Shown here piece after piece: positions 9,918-22,078 of a stretch of DNA of 64,000 nt. Numbering within the stretch: position 1 is the stretch's first letter; the number at the start of each line of letters is the position of its first letter. Where the stretch lies: NCBI RefSeq assembly GCF_052857255.1, contig NW_027526499.1, forward strand, positions 434,001 through 498,000, written 5' to 3'. The DNA comes from Amblyomma americanum (Eukaryota; Arthropoda; Arachnida; Ixodida; Ixodidae). A program made the translations under genes and the position numbers. The notes beneath the pieces were generated by a model that was not told the DNA's origin, did not search any database, and saw only the letters and a list, made by a program, of their open reading frames with translations.

Positions 9918-12900
9918 TGGAGAAACTCCGTGTTGGAGAAACTCCGTGTTGGAGAAACTCTGTGTCGGAGAAATTCCTTGTTGGAGAAACTCCGTGCTGG
10001 AGAAACTCCTTGTTGGAGAAACTTCGTGTTGGAAAAACTCCGGGTTGGAGAAACTCCGTGCTAGAGAAACTCCGTGTTTGAGACACTCCACGTTGGAGAA
10101 TCTCCTTGTTGGAAAAACCTTGTTTGAGAAACTCCTTGTTGGAGGAACTCCGTGTTGGAGAAACTCCGTGCTGGGGAAACTTCGTGTTGGGGAAACGCCG
10201 TGTTGGAGAAACTCCACGTTGGAGAAACTCCGTGTCGGAGAAACTCCGTGTCGGAGAAACTCCGTGTTGGAGAAACTCTGTGTCGGAGAAACTCCGTGTC
10301 GGAGAAACTCCGTGTTGGAGAAACTCCGTGTCAGAGAAACTCATTGTCGGAGAAACTCCGTGTCGGAGAAACTCCGTGTTGGAGAAAGTCCTTGTTGGAG
10401 AAACTCCGTGTTGGAGAAACTCCGTGTTGGAGAATCTCCGTGCTGGGGAAACTTCGTGTTGGGGTAACGCCGTGTTGGAGAAACTCCATGTTGGAGAAAC
10501 TCCGTGTCGGAGAAACTCCGTGTTGGAGAAACTCCGTGTTGGAGAAACTTCGTGTTGGAGAAAATCCTTGTTGGAGAAACTCTGTGCTATAGCATCTCCG
10601 TGTTGGAGAAACTCCACGCTGGAAAAACTCCGTGTTCGAAAAACTCCGTGTTGGAGGAACTCTGTGTTGGACAAACTCCGTGTTGGAGAAACTCCGCGCT
10701 GGAGAAACTTCGTGTTGGAGAAACTCCGCGTTGGAAAAACTCCGTGTTGGAGAAACTCCGTGTTGGAGAAACTCCGTGTCGGAGAAACTCCGTGTTGGAG
10801 AAACTTTATGTTGGAGAAACTCCATGTCAAAGAAACTTCGTATTGGAGAAACTCCGTGTTGGAGAAACTATGTTGAAAACTCCGTGTTGGAGAAACTCCA
10901 TGTTGTAGAAACTCCGTGTTGAAGAAACTCCGTGTTGGAGAAACTCCGTGTTGGAGAAACTCCGTGTTAGAGAAACTCCATGTTGGAGAAAGTCCGTGTT
11001 GGAGAATGTCCGTGTTGGAGAAACTCCGTGTTGGAGAAACTCCGTGTTGGAGAAATTTTATGTTGTAGAAACTCCGTGTTGGAGATACTCCATGTTGTAG
11101 AAACTCCGTGTTGAAGAAACTCCGTGTTGGAGAAACTCCGCGTCGGAGAAACTCCGTGTTGGAGAAACTCTGTGTTGGAGAAAGTCCGTGTTGGAGAAAC
11201 TCCGTGTTGGAGAAACTCCGTGTTGGAGAAACTCCGTGTTTTAGAAACTCCGTGTTGGAGAAACTCCGTGTTGTAGAAATTCTGTGTCAGAGAAACTCCG
11301 TGTCGGAGAAACTCCGTGTTGGAGAAACTCCGTGTTGGAGAAACTCTGTGTCGGAGAAATTCCTTGTTGGAGAAACTCCGTGCTGGAGAAACTCCTTGTT
11401 GGAGAAACTCCTTGTTGGAGAAACTCCGTGTTGGAGAAACTCCGTGTTGTAGAAACTCCGTGTCAGAGAAACTCCGTGTCGGAGAAACTCCGTGTTGGAG
11501 AAACTCCGTGTTGGAGAAACTCCGTGTTGGAGAAACTCCGTGTTAGAGAAACTCAATGTTGGAGAACCTTCTTGTTGGAGAAACTCCTTGTTGGAGAAAC
11601 TCTGTGTTGGAGAAAGTCCGTGTTGGAGAAACTCCGTGTTGGAGAAACTCCGTGTTGGAGAAACTCCGTGTTTTAGAAACTCTGTGTTGGAGAAACTCCG
11701 TGTTGTAGAAACTCTGTGTTGGAGAAACTCCGTGTTGTAGAAACTCTGTGTCAGAGAAACTCCGTGTCGGAGAAACTCCGTGTTGGAGAAACTCCGTGTT
11801 TGAGAAACTCTGTGTCGGAGAAATTCCTTGTTGGAGAAACTCCGTGCTGGAGAAACTCCTTGTTGGAGAAACTCCTTGTTGGAGAAACTCCGTGTTGGAG
11901 AAACTCCGTGTTGGAGAAAACTCCGTGTTGGAGAAACTCCGTGTTTTAAAAACTCCGTGTTGGAGAAACTCCCTGTTGTAGAAACTCCGTGTTAGAGAAA
12001 CTCCATGTTGGAGAACCTTCTGGTTGGAGAAACTCCTTGGAGAAAATCCTTGCTTGAGAAACTCCATGTTGGAGAAACTCCGTGTTGGAAAAACTCCGTG
12101 TTGTGGAAACTCCGTGTTGGGGAAACGCCGAGATGGAGAAACTTCATGTTGTAGAAACTCCGTGTTGAAGAAACTCCGTGTTGGAGAAACTCCGTGTTGG
12201 AGAAACTCCGTGTTAGAGAAACTCCATGTTGGAGAAAGTCCGTGTTGGAGAATGTCCGTGTTGGAGAAACTTCGTGTTGGAGAAACTTTATGTTGTAGAA
12301 ACCCCGTGTTGGAGAAACTCCATGTTGTAGAAACTCCGTGTTGTAGAAACTCCGTGTTGGAGATAATCCATGTTGGAGAAACTCCATGTTGGAGAAACTC
12401 CATGCTGCAGAAAATCCGCGCTGGGGAAACTACGCGCTGGAGAATCTCCGCGCTGGAGAGACTTCGTGTTGGAGAAACTCCGTGTTGCAGAAACTCCGTG
12501 TTGGAGAAACTCTGTGTGTGAGAAACTCCGAGTTGGAGAAACTCCGTGTTGGAGAAGCTCCGTGTTGGAGAAACTTCGTATCGGAGAAAGTCCGTGTCGG
12601 AGAAACTTCGTGTCGCAGAAACTCCGTGCTGTAGAAACTTCGTGTTGGCGAAACTCCTTGTTGTAGAAACTCCGTGTTGGAGTACTTATTGTTAGATAAA
12701 CTCCGTGTTGGAGAAACTTCGTGCTGGAGAAACTGTGTCGGAGAAACTCTGTGTCGGAGAAAGTCTGTGTCGGAGAAACTCCGTGTTGGAGAAACTCCGT
12801 GTTGGAGAAACTGCGTGCTAGAGAAACTTCGTGTTGGAGAAACTCCGCGTTGGAGAAACTCCGTGTCGGAGAAACTCCGTATTGGAGAAACTCCGTGTTG

Positions 12901-13887
12901 GAGAAAATTTATGTTGGAGAAACTCCATGTCGAAGAGACTTCGTATTGGAGAAACTCCGTGTTGGAGAAACTTTATGTTGTAGAAACTCCGTGTTGGAGA
13001 AACTCCATGTTGTAGAAACTCCGTGTTGAAGAAACTCCGTGTTGGAGAAACTCCTTGTTGGAGAAACTCCGTGTTAGAGAAACTCCATGTTGGAGAAAGT
13101 CTGTGTTGGAGAATGTCCGTGTTGGAGAAACTCCGTGTTGGAGAAACTCCGTGTTGGAGAAACTCTGTGTCGGAGAAATTCCTTGTTGGAGAAACTCCGT
13201 GCTGGAGAAACTCCTTGTTGGAGAAACTCCGTGTTGGGGAAACTCCGTGTTGGAGAAAACTCCGTGTTGGAGAAACTCCGTGTTTTAGAAACTCCGTGTT
13301 GGAGAAACTCCGTGTTGTAGAAACTCCGTGTTGTAGAAACTCTGTGTCAGAGAAACTCCGTGTCGGAGAAACTCCGTGTTGGAGAAACTCCGTGTTGGAG
13401 AAACTCTGTGTCGGAGAAATTCCTTGTTGGAGAAACTCCGTGCTGGAGAAACTCCTTGTTGGAGAAACTCCGTGTTGGGGAAACTTCGTGTTGGAGAAAA
13501 CTCCGTGTTGGAGAAACTCCGTGTTTTAGAAACTCCGTGTTGGAGAAACTCCGTGTTGTAGAAACTCCGTGTTAGAGAAACTCCATGTTGGAGAACCTTC
13601 TGGTTGGAGAAACTCCTTGTTGGAGAAAATCCTTGTTGGAGAAACTCCATGTTGGAGAAACTCCGTGTTGGAGAAACTCCGTGTTGTGAAAACTCCGTGT
13701 TGGGGAAACGCCGAGATGGAGAAACTTCATGTTGTAGAAACTCTGTGTTGAAGAAACTCCGTGTTGGAGAAACTCCGTGTTGGAGAAACTCCGTGTTAGA
13801 GAAATTCCATGTTGGAGAAAGTCCGTGTTGGAGAATGTCCGTGTTGGAGAAACTCCGTGTTGGAGAAACTCCGTGTTGGAGAAACTC
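9918..13887 (+). repeat. Higher-order repeat copy 2, 3,927-bp period
   Basis: Second copy at a constant offset of 3,927 bp. I noticed only two substitutions across it, C12053 against T8126 and A13689 against G9762. Similarity ends at 13888, where this copy goes on to a CTATG unit and copy 1 to a CTCTGTGTCGG unit. The 43 bp beyond one period marks the microhomology at the junction. Confidence 0.9.
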
Positions 13888-16183
13888 CGTGTTGGAGAAA
13901 CTATGTTGTAGAAACTCCGTGTTGGAGAAACTCCATGTTGTAGAAACTCCGTGTTGTAGAAACTCCGTGTTGGAGAAACTCCACGCTGCAGAAAATCCGC
14001 GCTGGGGAAACTACGCGCTGGAGAATCTCCGCGCTGGAGAGACTTCGTGTTGGAGAAACTCCGTGTTGCAGAAACTCCGTGTTGGAGAAACTCTGTGTGT
14101 GAGAAACTCCGAGTTGGAGAAACTCCGTGTTGGAGAAGCTCCGTGTTGGAGAAACTTCGTATCGGAGAAAGTCCGTGTCGGAGAAACTTCGTGTCGCAGA
14201 AACTCCGTGCTGTAGAAACTTCGTGTTGGCGAAACTCCTTGTTGTAGAAACTCCGTGTTGGAGTACTTATTGTTAGATAAACTCCGTGTTGGAGAAACTT
14301 CGTGCTGGAGAAACTGTGTCGGAGAAACTCTGTGTCGGAGAAAGTCTGTGTCGGAGAAACTCCGTGTTGGAGAAACTCCGTGTTGGAGAAACTGCGTGCT
14401 AGAGAAACTCCGTGTTTGAGACACTCCACGTTGGAGAATCTCCTTGTTGGAAAAAACCTTGTTTGAGAAACTCCTTGTTGGAGAAACTCTGTGTCGGAGA
14501 AACTCCGTGCTGGGGAAACTTCGTGTTGGGGAAACGTCGTGTTGGAGAAACTCCGTGTCGGAGAAACTCCGTGTCGGAGAAACTCCGTGTTAGAGAAACT
14601 CCGTGTTGGAGAAACTCCGTGTTGGAGAAACTTCGTGTTGGAGAAACTCCGTCGTGGAGAAACTTCGTGTTGGAGAAAATCCTTGTTGGAGAAACTCCGT
14701 GCTACAGCAACTCCGTGTTGGAGAAACTCCGTGTTCGAAAAACTCCGTGTTGGAGGAACTCTGTGTTGGAGAAACTCCGTGTTGGAGAAACTCCGCGCTG
14801 GAGAAACTTCGTGTTGGAGAAACTCCGCGTTGGAGAAACTCCGTGTTGGAGAAACTCCGTGTCGGAGAAACTCCGTGTCGAAGAAACTCCGTATTGGAGA
14901 AACTCCGTGTTGGAGAAAATTTATGTTGGAGAAACTCCATGTCGAAGAGACTTCGTATTGGAGAAACTCCGTGTTGGAGAAACTTTATGTTGTAGAAACT
15001 CCGTGTTGGAGAAACTCCATGTTGTAGAAACTCCGTGTTGAAGAAACTCCGTGTTGGAGAAACTCCTTGTTGGAGAAACTCCGTGTTAGAGAAACTCCAT
15101 GTTGGAGAAAGTCTGTGTTGGAGAATGTCCGTGTTGGAGAAACTCCGTGTTGGAGAAACTCCGTGTTGGAGAAACTTTATGTTGTAGAAACTCCGTGTTG
15201 GAGAAACTCCATGTTCTAGAAACTCCGTGTTGATGAAACTCCGTGTTGGAGAAACTCCGTGTCGGAGAAACTCCGTGTTGCAGAAACTCCGTGTTGGAGA
15301 AACTCCGTGTTTTAGAAACTCCGTGTTGGAGAAACTCCGTGTTGTAGAAACTCTGTGTCAGAGAAACTCCGTGTCGGAGAAACTCCGTGTTGGAGAAACT
15401 CCGTGTTGGAGAAACTCTGTGTCGGAGAAATTCCTTGTTGGAGAAACTCCGTGCTGGAGAAACTCCTTGTTGGAGAAACTCCGTGTTGGGGAAACTCCGT
15501 GTTTGAGAAAACTCCGTGTTGGAGAAACTCCGTGTTTTAGAAACTCCGTGTTGGAGAAACTCCGTGTTGTAGAAACTCCGTGTTAGAGAAACTCCATGTT
15601 GGAGAACCTTCTGGTTGGAGAAACTCCTTGTTGGAGAAAATCCTTGTTGGAGAAACTCCATGTTGGAGAAACTCCGTGTTGGAGAAACTCCGTGTTGTGG
15701 AAACTCCGTGTTGGGGAAACGCCGAGATGGAGAAACTTCATGTTGTAGAAACTCCGTGTTGAAGAAACTCCGTGTTGGAGAAACTCCGTGTTGGAGAAAC
15801 TCCGTGTTAGAGAAATTCCATGTTGGAGAAAGTCCGTGTTGGAGAATGTCCGTGTTGGAGAAACTCCGTGTTGGAGAAACTCCGTGTTGGAGAAACTATG
15901 TTGTAGAAACTCCGTGTTGGAGAAACTCTATGTTGTAGAAACTCCGTGTTGAAGAAACTCCGTGTTGGAGAAACTCCGTGTTGGAGAAACTCCGTGTTAG
16001 AGAAACTCCATGTTGGAGAAAGTCCGTGTTGGAGAATGTCCGTGTTGGAGAAACTCCGTGTTGGAGAAACTCCGTGTTGGAGAAACTTTATGTTGTAGAA
16101 ACTCCGTGTTGTAGAAACTCTGTGTTGTAGAAACTCCGTGTTGGAGATAATCCAAGTTGGAGAAACTCCATGTTGGAGAAACT
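13888..16183 (+). repeat. Satellite between duplicated blocks, lineage 2 then lineage 1 transition
   Basis: Same 16-bp satellite with no gene. It holds a lineage 2 CTGCAG block at 13981, a TTTGAGACACTCC block at 14415 and a GCTACAGC unit at 14701. It then holds units also seen at 9.1-9.9 kb and 13.0-13.9 kb (the CCTTCTGG unit near 15607 and the GCCGAGATGG unit near 15720). Parts of 13980-14990 reappear near 27240-28250, 31110-32090 and 40600-41600. Confidence 0.85.
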
Positions 16184-17900
16184 CCATGCTGCAGAAAATC
16201 AGCGCTGGGGAAACTACGCGCTGGAGAATCTCCGCGCTGGAGAGACTTCGTGTTGGAGAAACTCCGTGTTGCTGAAACTCCGTGTTGGAGAAACTCCGTG
16301 TTGGAGAAGCTCCGTGTTGGAGAAACTTCGTATCGGAGAAAGTCCGTGTCGGAGAAACTCCGTGTCGCAGAAACTTCGTGTTGTAGAAGCTTCGTGTTGG
16401 CGAAACTCCGTGTTGGAGAAACTCCGTGTTGGAGAAACTCCGTGTTGGAGAAAATCCTTGTTGGAGAAACTCCGTGCTATAGCAACTACGTGTTGGAGAA
16501 ACTCTGCGCTGGAGAAACTCCGCGCTGGAGAAACTCCGTGTTGGAGAAACTCCGTGTTGGAGAAACTCTGTGTTGGAGAAACTCCGTGTTGGAGAAACAC
16601 CACGTTAGAGAAACTCCGTGTTGGAGAAAATTCCTGTTGGAGAAACTCCGTGCTAGAGAAACTCCGTGTTTGAGACACTCCACGTTGGAGAATCTCCTTG
16701 TTGGAAAAACCTTGTTTGAGAAACTCCTTGTTGGAGAAACTGCGTGTTGGAGAAACTCCGTGCTGGGGAAACTTCGTGTTGGGGAAACGCCGTGTTGGAG
16801 AAACTCCATGTTGGATAAACTCCGTGGCGGAGCAACTCCGTGTCGGAGAAACTCCGTATTGGAGAAACTCCGTGTTGGAGAAAATTTATGTTGGAGAAAC
16901 TCCATGTCGAAGAGACTTCGTATTGGAGAAACTCCGTGTTGGAGAAACTTTATGTTGTAGAAACTCCGTGTTGGAGAAACTCCATGTTGTAGAAACTCCG
17001 TGTTGAAGAAACTCCGTGTTGGAGAAATTCCTTGTTGGAGAAACTCCGTGTTAGAGAAATTCTATGTTGGAGAAAGTCCGTGTTGGAGAATGTCCGTGTT
17101 GGAGAAACTCCGTGTTGGAGAAACTCCGTGTTGGAGAACTTTATGTTGTAGAAACTCCGTGTTGGAGAAACTCCATGTTCTAGAAACTCCGTGTTGAAGA
17201 AACTCCGTGTTGGAGAAACTCCGTGTCGGAGAAACTCCGTGTTGCAGAAACTCCGTGTTGGAGAAACTCCGTGTTTTATAAACTCCGTGTTGGAGAAACT
17301 CCGTGTTGTAGAAACTCTGTGTCTGAGAAAATCCGTGTCGGAGAAACTCCGTGTTGGAGAAACTCCGTGTTGGAGAAACTCTGTGTCGGAGAAATTCCTT
17401 GTTGGAGAAACTCCGTGCTGGAGAAACTCCTTGTTGGATAAACTTCGTGTTGGAAAAACTCCGGGTTGGAGAAACTCCGTGCTAGAGAAACTCCGTGTTT
17501 GAGACACTCCACGTTGGAGAATCTCCTTGTTGGAAAAACCTTGTTTGAGAAACTCCTTGTTGGAGGAACTCCGTGTTGGAGAAACTCCGTGCTGGGGAAA
17601 CTTCGTGTTGGGGAAACGCCGTGTTGGAGAAACTCCACGTTGGAGAAACTCCGTGTCGGAGAAACTCCTTGTCGGAGAAACTCCGTGTTGGAGAAACTCT
17701 GTGTCGGAGAAACTCCGTGTCGGAGAAACTCCGTGTTGGAGAAACTCCGTGTCAGAGAAACTCAGTGTCGGAGAAACTCCGTGTCGGAGAAACTCCGTGT
17801 TGGAGAAAGTCCTTGTTGGAGAAACTCCGTGTTGGAGAAACTCCGTGTTGGAGAATCTCCGTGCTGGGGAAACTTCGTGTTGGGGTAACGCCGTGTTGGA
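16184..17900 (+). repeat. Copy of about 1-1700 at offset 16,183
   Basis: The CTGCAG block at 1, GCTATAGC at 293 and TTTGAGACACTCC at 486 and 1316 recur at 16184, 16476, 16669 and 17498, offset 16,183 falling to 16,182. This is the longest-range close copy starting from the left edge of the window. Its right part is nested in the 1,369-bp duplication. Confidence 0.83.
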
Positions 17901-18375
17901 GAAACTCCATGTTGGAGAAACTCCGTGTCGGAGAAACTCCGTGTTGGAGAAACTCCGTGTTGGAGAAACTCCGTGTTGGAGAAACTTCGTGTTGGAGAAA
18001 ATCCTTGTTGGAGAAACTCTGTGCTATAGCATCTCCGTGTTGGAGAAACTCCACGCTGGAAAAACTCCGTGTTCGAAAAACTCCGTGTTGGAGGAACTCT
18101 GTGTTGGACAAACTCCGTGTTGGAGAAACTCCGCGCTGGAGAAACTTCGTGTTGGAGAAACTCCGCGTTGGAAAAACTCCGTGTTGGAGAAACTCCGTGT
18201 TGGAGAAACTCCGTGTCGGAGAAACTCCGTGTTGGAGAAACTTTATGTTGGAGAAACTCCATGTCAAAGAAACTTCGTATTGGAGAAACTCCGTGTTGGA
18301 GAAACTATGTTGAAAACTCCGTGTTGGAGAAACTCCATGTTGTAGAAACTCCGTGTTGAAGAAACTCCGTGTTGG
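17007..18375 (+). repeat. Higher-order repeat copy 1, 1,369-bp period
   Basis: First copy of the shortest clear segmental tandem duplication in the window. It includes TTTGAGACACTCC at 17498, GCTATAGC at 18023 and the 14-bp unit pair near 18300. The left edge is set by GTTGAAG here against GTTGGAG at the equivalent place of copy 2. Confidence 0.88.
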
Positions 18376-19744
18376 AGAAACTCCGTGTTGGAGAAATTCC
18401 TTGTTGGAGAAACTCCGTGTTAGAGAAACTCTATGTTGGAGAAAGTCCGTGTTGGAGAATGTCCGTGTTGGAGAAACTCCGTGTTGGAGAAACTCCGTGT
18501 TGGAGAACTTTATGTTGTAGAAACTCCGTGTTGGAGAAACTCCATGTTCTAGAAACTCCGTGTTGAAGAAACTCCGTGTTGGAGAAACTCCGTGTCGGAG
18601 AAACTCCGTGTTGCAGAAACTCCGTGTTGGAGAAACTCCGTGTTTTATAAACTCCGTGTTGGAGAAACTCCGTGTTGTAGAAACTCTGTGTCTGAGAAAA
18701 TCCGTGTCGGAGAAACTCCGTGTTGGAGAAACTCCGTGTTGGAGAAACTCTGTGTCGGAGAAATTCCTTGTTGGAGAAACTCCGTGCTGGAGAAACTCCT
18801 TGTTGGATAAACTTCGTGTTGGAAAAACTCCGGGTTGGAGAAACTCCGTGCTAGAGAAACTCCGTGTTTGAGACACTCCACGTTGGAGAATCTCCTTGTT
18901 GGAAAAACCTTGTTTGAGAAACTCCTTGTTGGAGGAACTCCGTGTTGGAGAAACTCCGTGCTGGGGAAACTTCGTGTTGGGGAAACGCCGTGTTGGAGAA
19001 ACTCCCCGTTGGAGAAACTCCGTGTCGGAGAAACTCCTTGTCGGAGAAACTCCGTGTTGGAGAAACTCTGTGTCGGAGAAACTCCGTGTCGGAGAAACTC
19101 CGTGTTGGAGAAACTCCGTGTCAGAGAAACTCAGTGTCGGAGAAACTCCGTGTCGGAGAAACTCCGTGTTGGAGAAAGTCCTTGTTGGAGAAACTCCGTG
19201 TTGGAGAAACTCCGTGTTGGAGAATCTCCGTGCTGGGGAAACTTCGTGTTGGGGTAACGCCGTGTTGGAGAAACTCCATGTTGGAGAAACTCCGTGTCGG
19301 AGAAACTCCGTGTTGGAGAAACTCCGTGTTGGAGAAACTCCGTGTTGGAGAAACTTCGTGTTGGAGAAAATCCTTGTTGGAGAAACTCTGTGCTATAGCA
19401 TCTCCGTGTTGGAGAAACTCCACGCTGGAAAAACTCCGTGTTCGAAAAACTCCGTGTTGGAGGAACTCTGTGTTGGACAAACTCCGTGTTGGAGAAACTC
19501 CGCGCTGGAGAAACTTCGTGTTGGAGAAACTCCGCGTTGGAAAAACTCCGTGTTGGAGAAACTCCGTGTTGGAGAAACTCCGTGTCGGAGAAACTCCGTG
19601 TTGGAGAAACTTTATGTTGGAGAAACTCCATGTCAAAGAAACTTCGTATTGGAGAAACTCCGTGTTGGAGAAACTATGTTGAAAACTCCGTGTTGGAGAA
19701 ACTCCATGTTGTAGAAACTCCGTGTTGAAGAAACTCCGTGTTGG
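18376..19744 (+). repeat. Higher-order repeat copy 2, 1,369-bp period
   Basis: Second copy at offset 1,369. Substitutions seen by eye are CTCCCCGTT near 19004 against CTCCACGTT near 17635, and GAAACTCTATG near 18428 against GAAATTCTATG near 17059. Similarity runs about 20 bp past one period. Confidence 0.88.
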
Positions 19745-20419
19745 AGAAACTCCGTGTTGGAGAAACTCCGTGTTAGAGAAACTCCATGTTGGAGAAAGTC
19801 CGTGTTGGAGAATGTCCGTGTTGGAGAAACTCCGTGTTGGAGAAACTCCGTGTTGGAGAAATTTTATGTTGTAGAAACTCCGTGTTGGAGATACTCCATG
19901 TTGTAGAAACTCCGTGTTGAAGAAACTCCGTGTTGGAGAAACTCCGCGTCGGAGAAACTCCGTGTTGGAGAAACTCTGTGTTGGAGAAAGTCCGTGTTGG
20001 AGAAACTCCGTGTTGGAGAAACTCCGTGTTGGAGAAACTCCGTGTTTTAGAAACTCCGTGTTGGAGAAACTCCGTGTTGTAGAAATTCTGTGTCAGAGAA
20101 ACTCCGTGTCGGAGAAACTCCGTGTTGGAGAAACTCCGTGTTGGAGAAACTCTGTGTCGGAGAAATTCCTTGTTGGAGAAACTCCGTGCTGGAGAAACTC
20201 CTTGTTGGAGAAACTCCTTGTTGGAGAAACTCCGTGTTGGAGAAACTCCGTGTTGGAGAAACTCCGTGTTGGAGAAAACTCCGTGTAGGAGAAACTCCGT
20301 GTTTTAGAAACTCTGTGTTGGAGAAACTCCGTGTTGTAGAAACTCCGTGTCAGAGAAACTCCGTGTCGGAGAAACTCCGTGTTGGAGAAACTCCGTGTTG
20401 GAGAAACTCCGTGTTGGAG

Positions 20420-22078
20420 AAACTCCGTGTTAGAGAAACTCAATGTTGGAGAACCTTCTTGTTGGAGAAACTCCTTGTTGGAGAAACTCTGTGTTGGAGA
20501 AAGTCCGTGTTGGAGAAACTCCGTGTTGGAGAAACTCCGTGTTGGAGAAACTCCGTGTTTTAGAAACTCTGTGTTGGAGAAACTCCGTGTTGTAGAAACT
20601 CTGTGTTGGAGAAACTCCGTGTTGTAGAAACTCTGTGTCAGAGAAACTCCGTGTCGGAGAAACTCCGTGTTGGAGAAACTCCGTGTTTGAGAAACTCTGT
20701 GTCGGAGAAATTCCTTGTTGGAGAAACTCCGTGCTGGAGAAACTCCTTGTTGGAGAAACTCCTTGTTGGAGAAACTCCGTGTTGGAGAAACTCCGTGTTG
20801 GAGAAAACTCCGTGTTGGAGAAACTCCGTGTTTTAAAAACTCCGTGTTGGAGAAACTCCCTGTTGTAGAAACTCCGTGTTAGAGAAACTCCATGTTGGAG
20901 AACCTTCTGGTTGGAGAAACTCCTTGGAGAAAATCCTTGTTGGAGAAACTCCATGTTGGAGAAACTCCGTGTTGGAAAAACTCCGTGTTGTGGAAACTCC
21001 GTGTTGGGGAAACGCCGAGATGGAGAAACTTCATGTTGTAGAAACTCCGTGTTGAAGAAACTCCGTGTTGGAGAAACTCCGTGTTGGAGAAACTCCGTGT
21101 TAGAGAAACTCCATGTTGGAGAAAGTCCGTGTTGGAGAATGTCCGTGTTGGAGAAACTCCGTGTTGGAGAAACTTCGTGTTGGAGAAACTTTATGTTGTA
21201 GAAACCCCGTGTTGGAGAAACTCCATGTTGTAGAAACTCCGTGTTGTAGAAACTCCGTGTTGGAGATAATCCATGTTGGAGAAACTCCATGTTGGAGAAA
21301 CTCCATGCTGCAGAAAATCCGCGCTGGGGAAACTACGCGCTGGAGAATCTCCGCGCTGGAGAGACTTCGTGTTGGAGAAACTCCGTGTTGCAGAAACTCC
21401 GTGTTGGAGAAACTCTGTGTGTGAGAAACTCCGAGTTGGAGAAACTCCGTGTTGGAGAAGCTCCCTGTTGGAGAAACTTCGTATCGGAGAAAGTCCGTGT
21501 CGGAGAAACTTCGTGTCGCAGAAACTCCGTGCTGTAGAAACTTCGTGTTGGCGAAACTCCTTGTTGTAGAAACTCCGTGTTGGAGTACTTATTGTTAGAT
21601 AAACTCCGTGTTGGAGAAACTTCGTGCTGGAGAAACTGTGTCGGAGAAACTCTGTGTCGGAGAAAGTCTGTGTCGGAGAAACTCCGTGTTGGAGAAACTC
21701 CGTGTTGGAGAAACTGCGTGCTAGAGAAACTTCGTGTTGGAGAAACTCCGCGTTGGAGAAACTCCGTGTCGGAGAAACTCCGTATTGGAGAAACTCCGTG
21801 TTGGAGAAAATTTATGTTGGAGAAACTCCATGTCGAAGAGACTTCGTATTGGAGAAACTCCGTGTTGGAGAAACTTTATGTTGTAGAAACTCCGTGTTGG
21901 AGAAACTCCATGTTGTAGAAACTCCGTGTTGAAGAAACTCCGTGTTGGAGAAACTCCTTGTTGGAGAAACTCCGTGTTAGAGAAACTCCATGTTGGAGAA
22001 AGTCTGTGTTGGAGAATGTCCGTGTTGGAGAAACTCCGTGTTGGAGAAACTCCGTGTTGGAGAAACTTTATGTTGTAG
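20420..22078 (+). repeat. Higher-order repeat copy 1, 1,659-bp period
   Basis: First copy of a tandem duplication that includes a lineage 2 CTGCAG block (21303) and an AGTACT unit (21584). It corresponds to about 11,533-13,180 of the 3,927-bp copy at an offset of 8,887, changing by one unit to 8,903. Confidence 0.88.
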
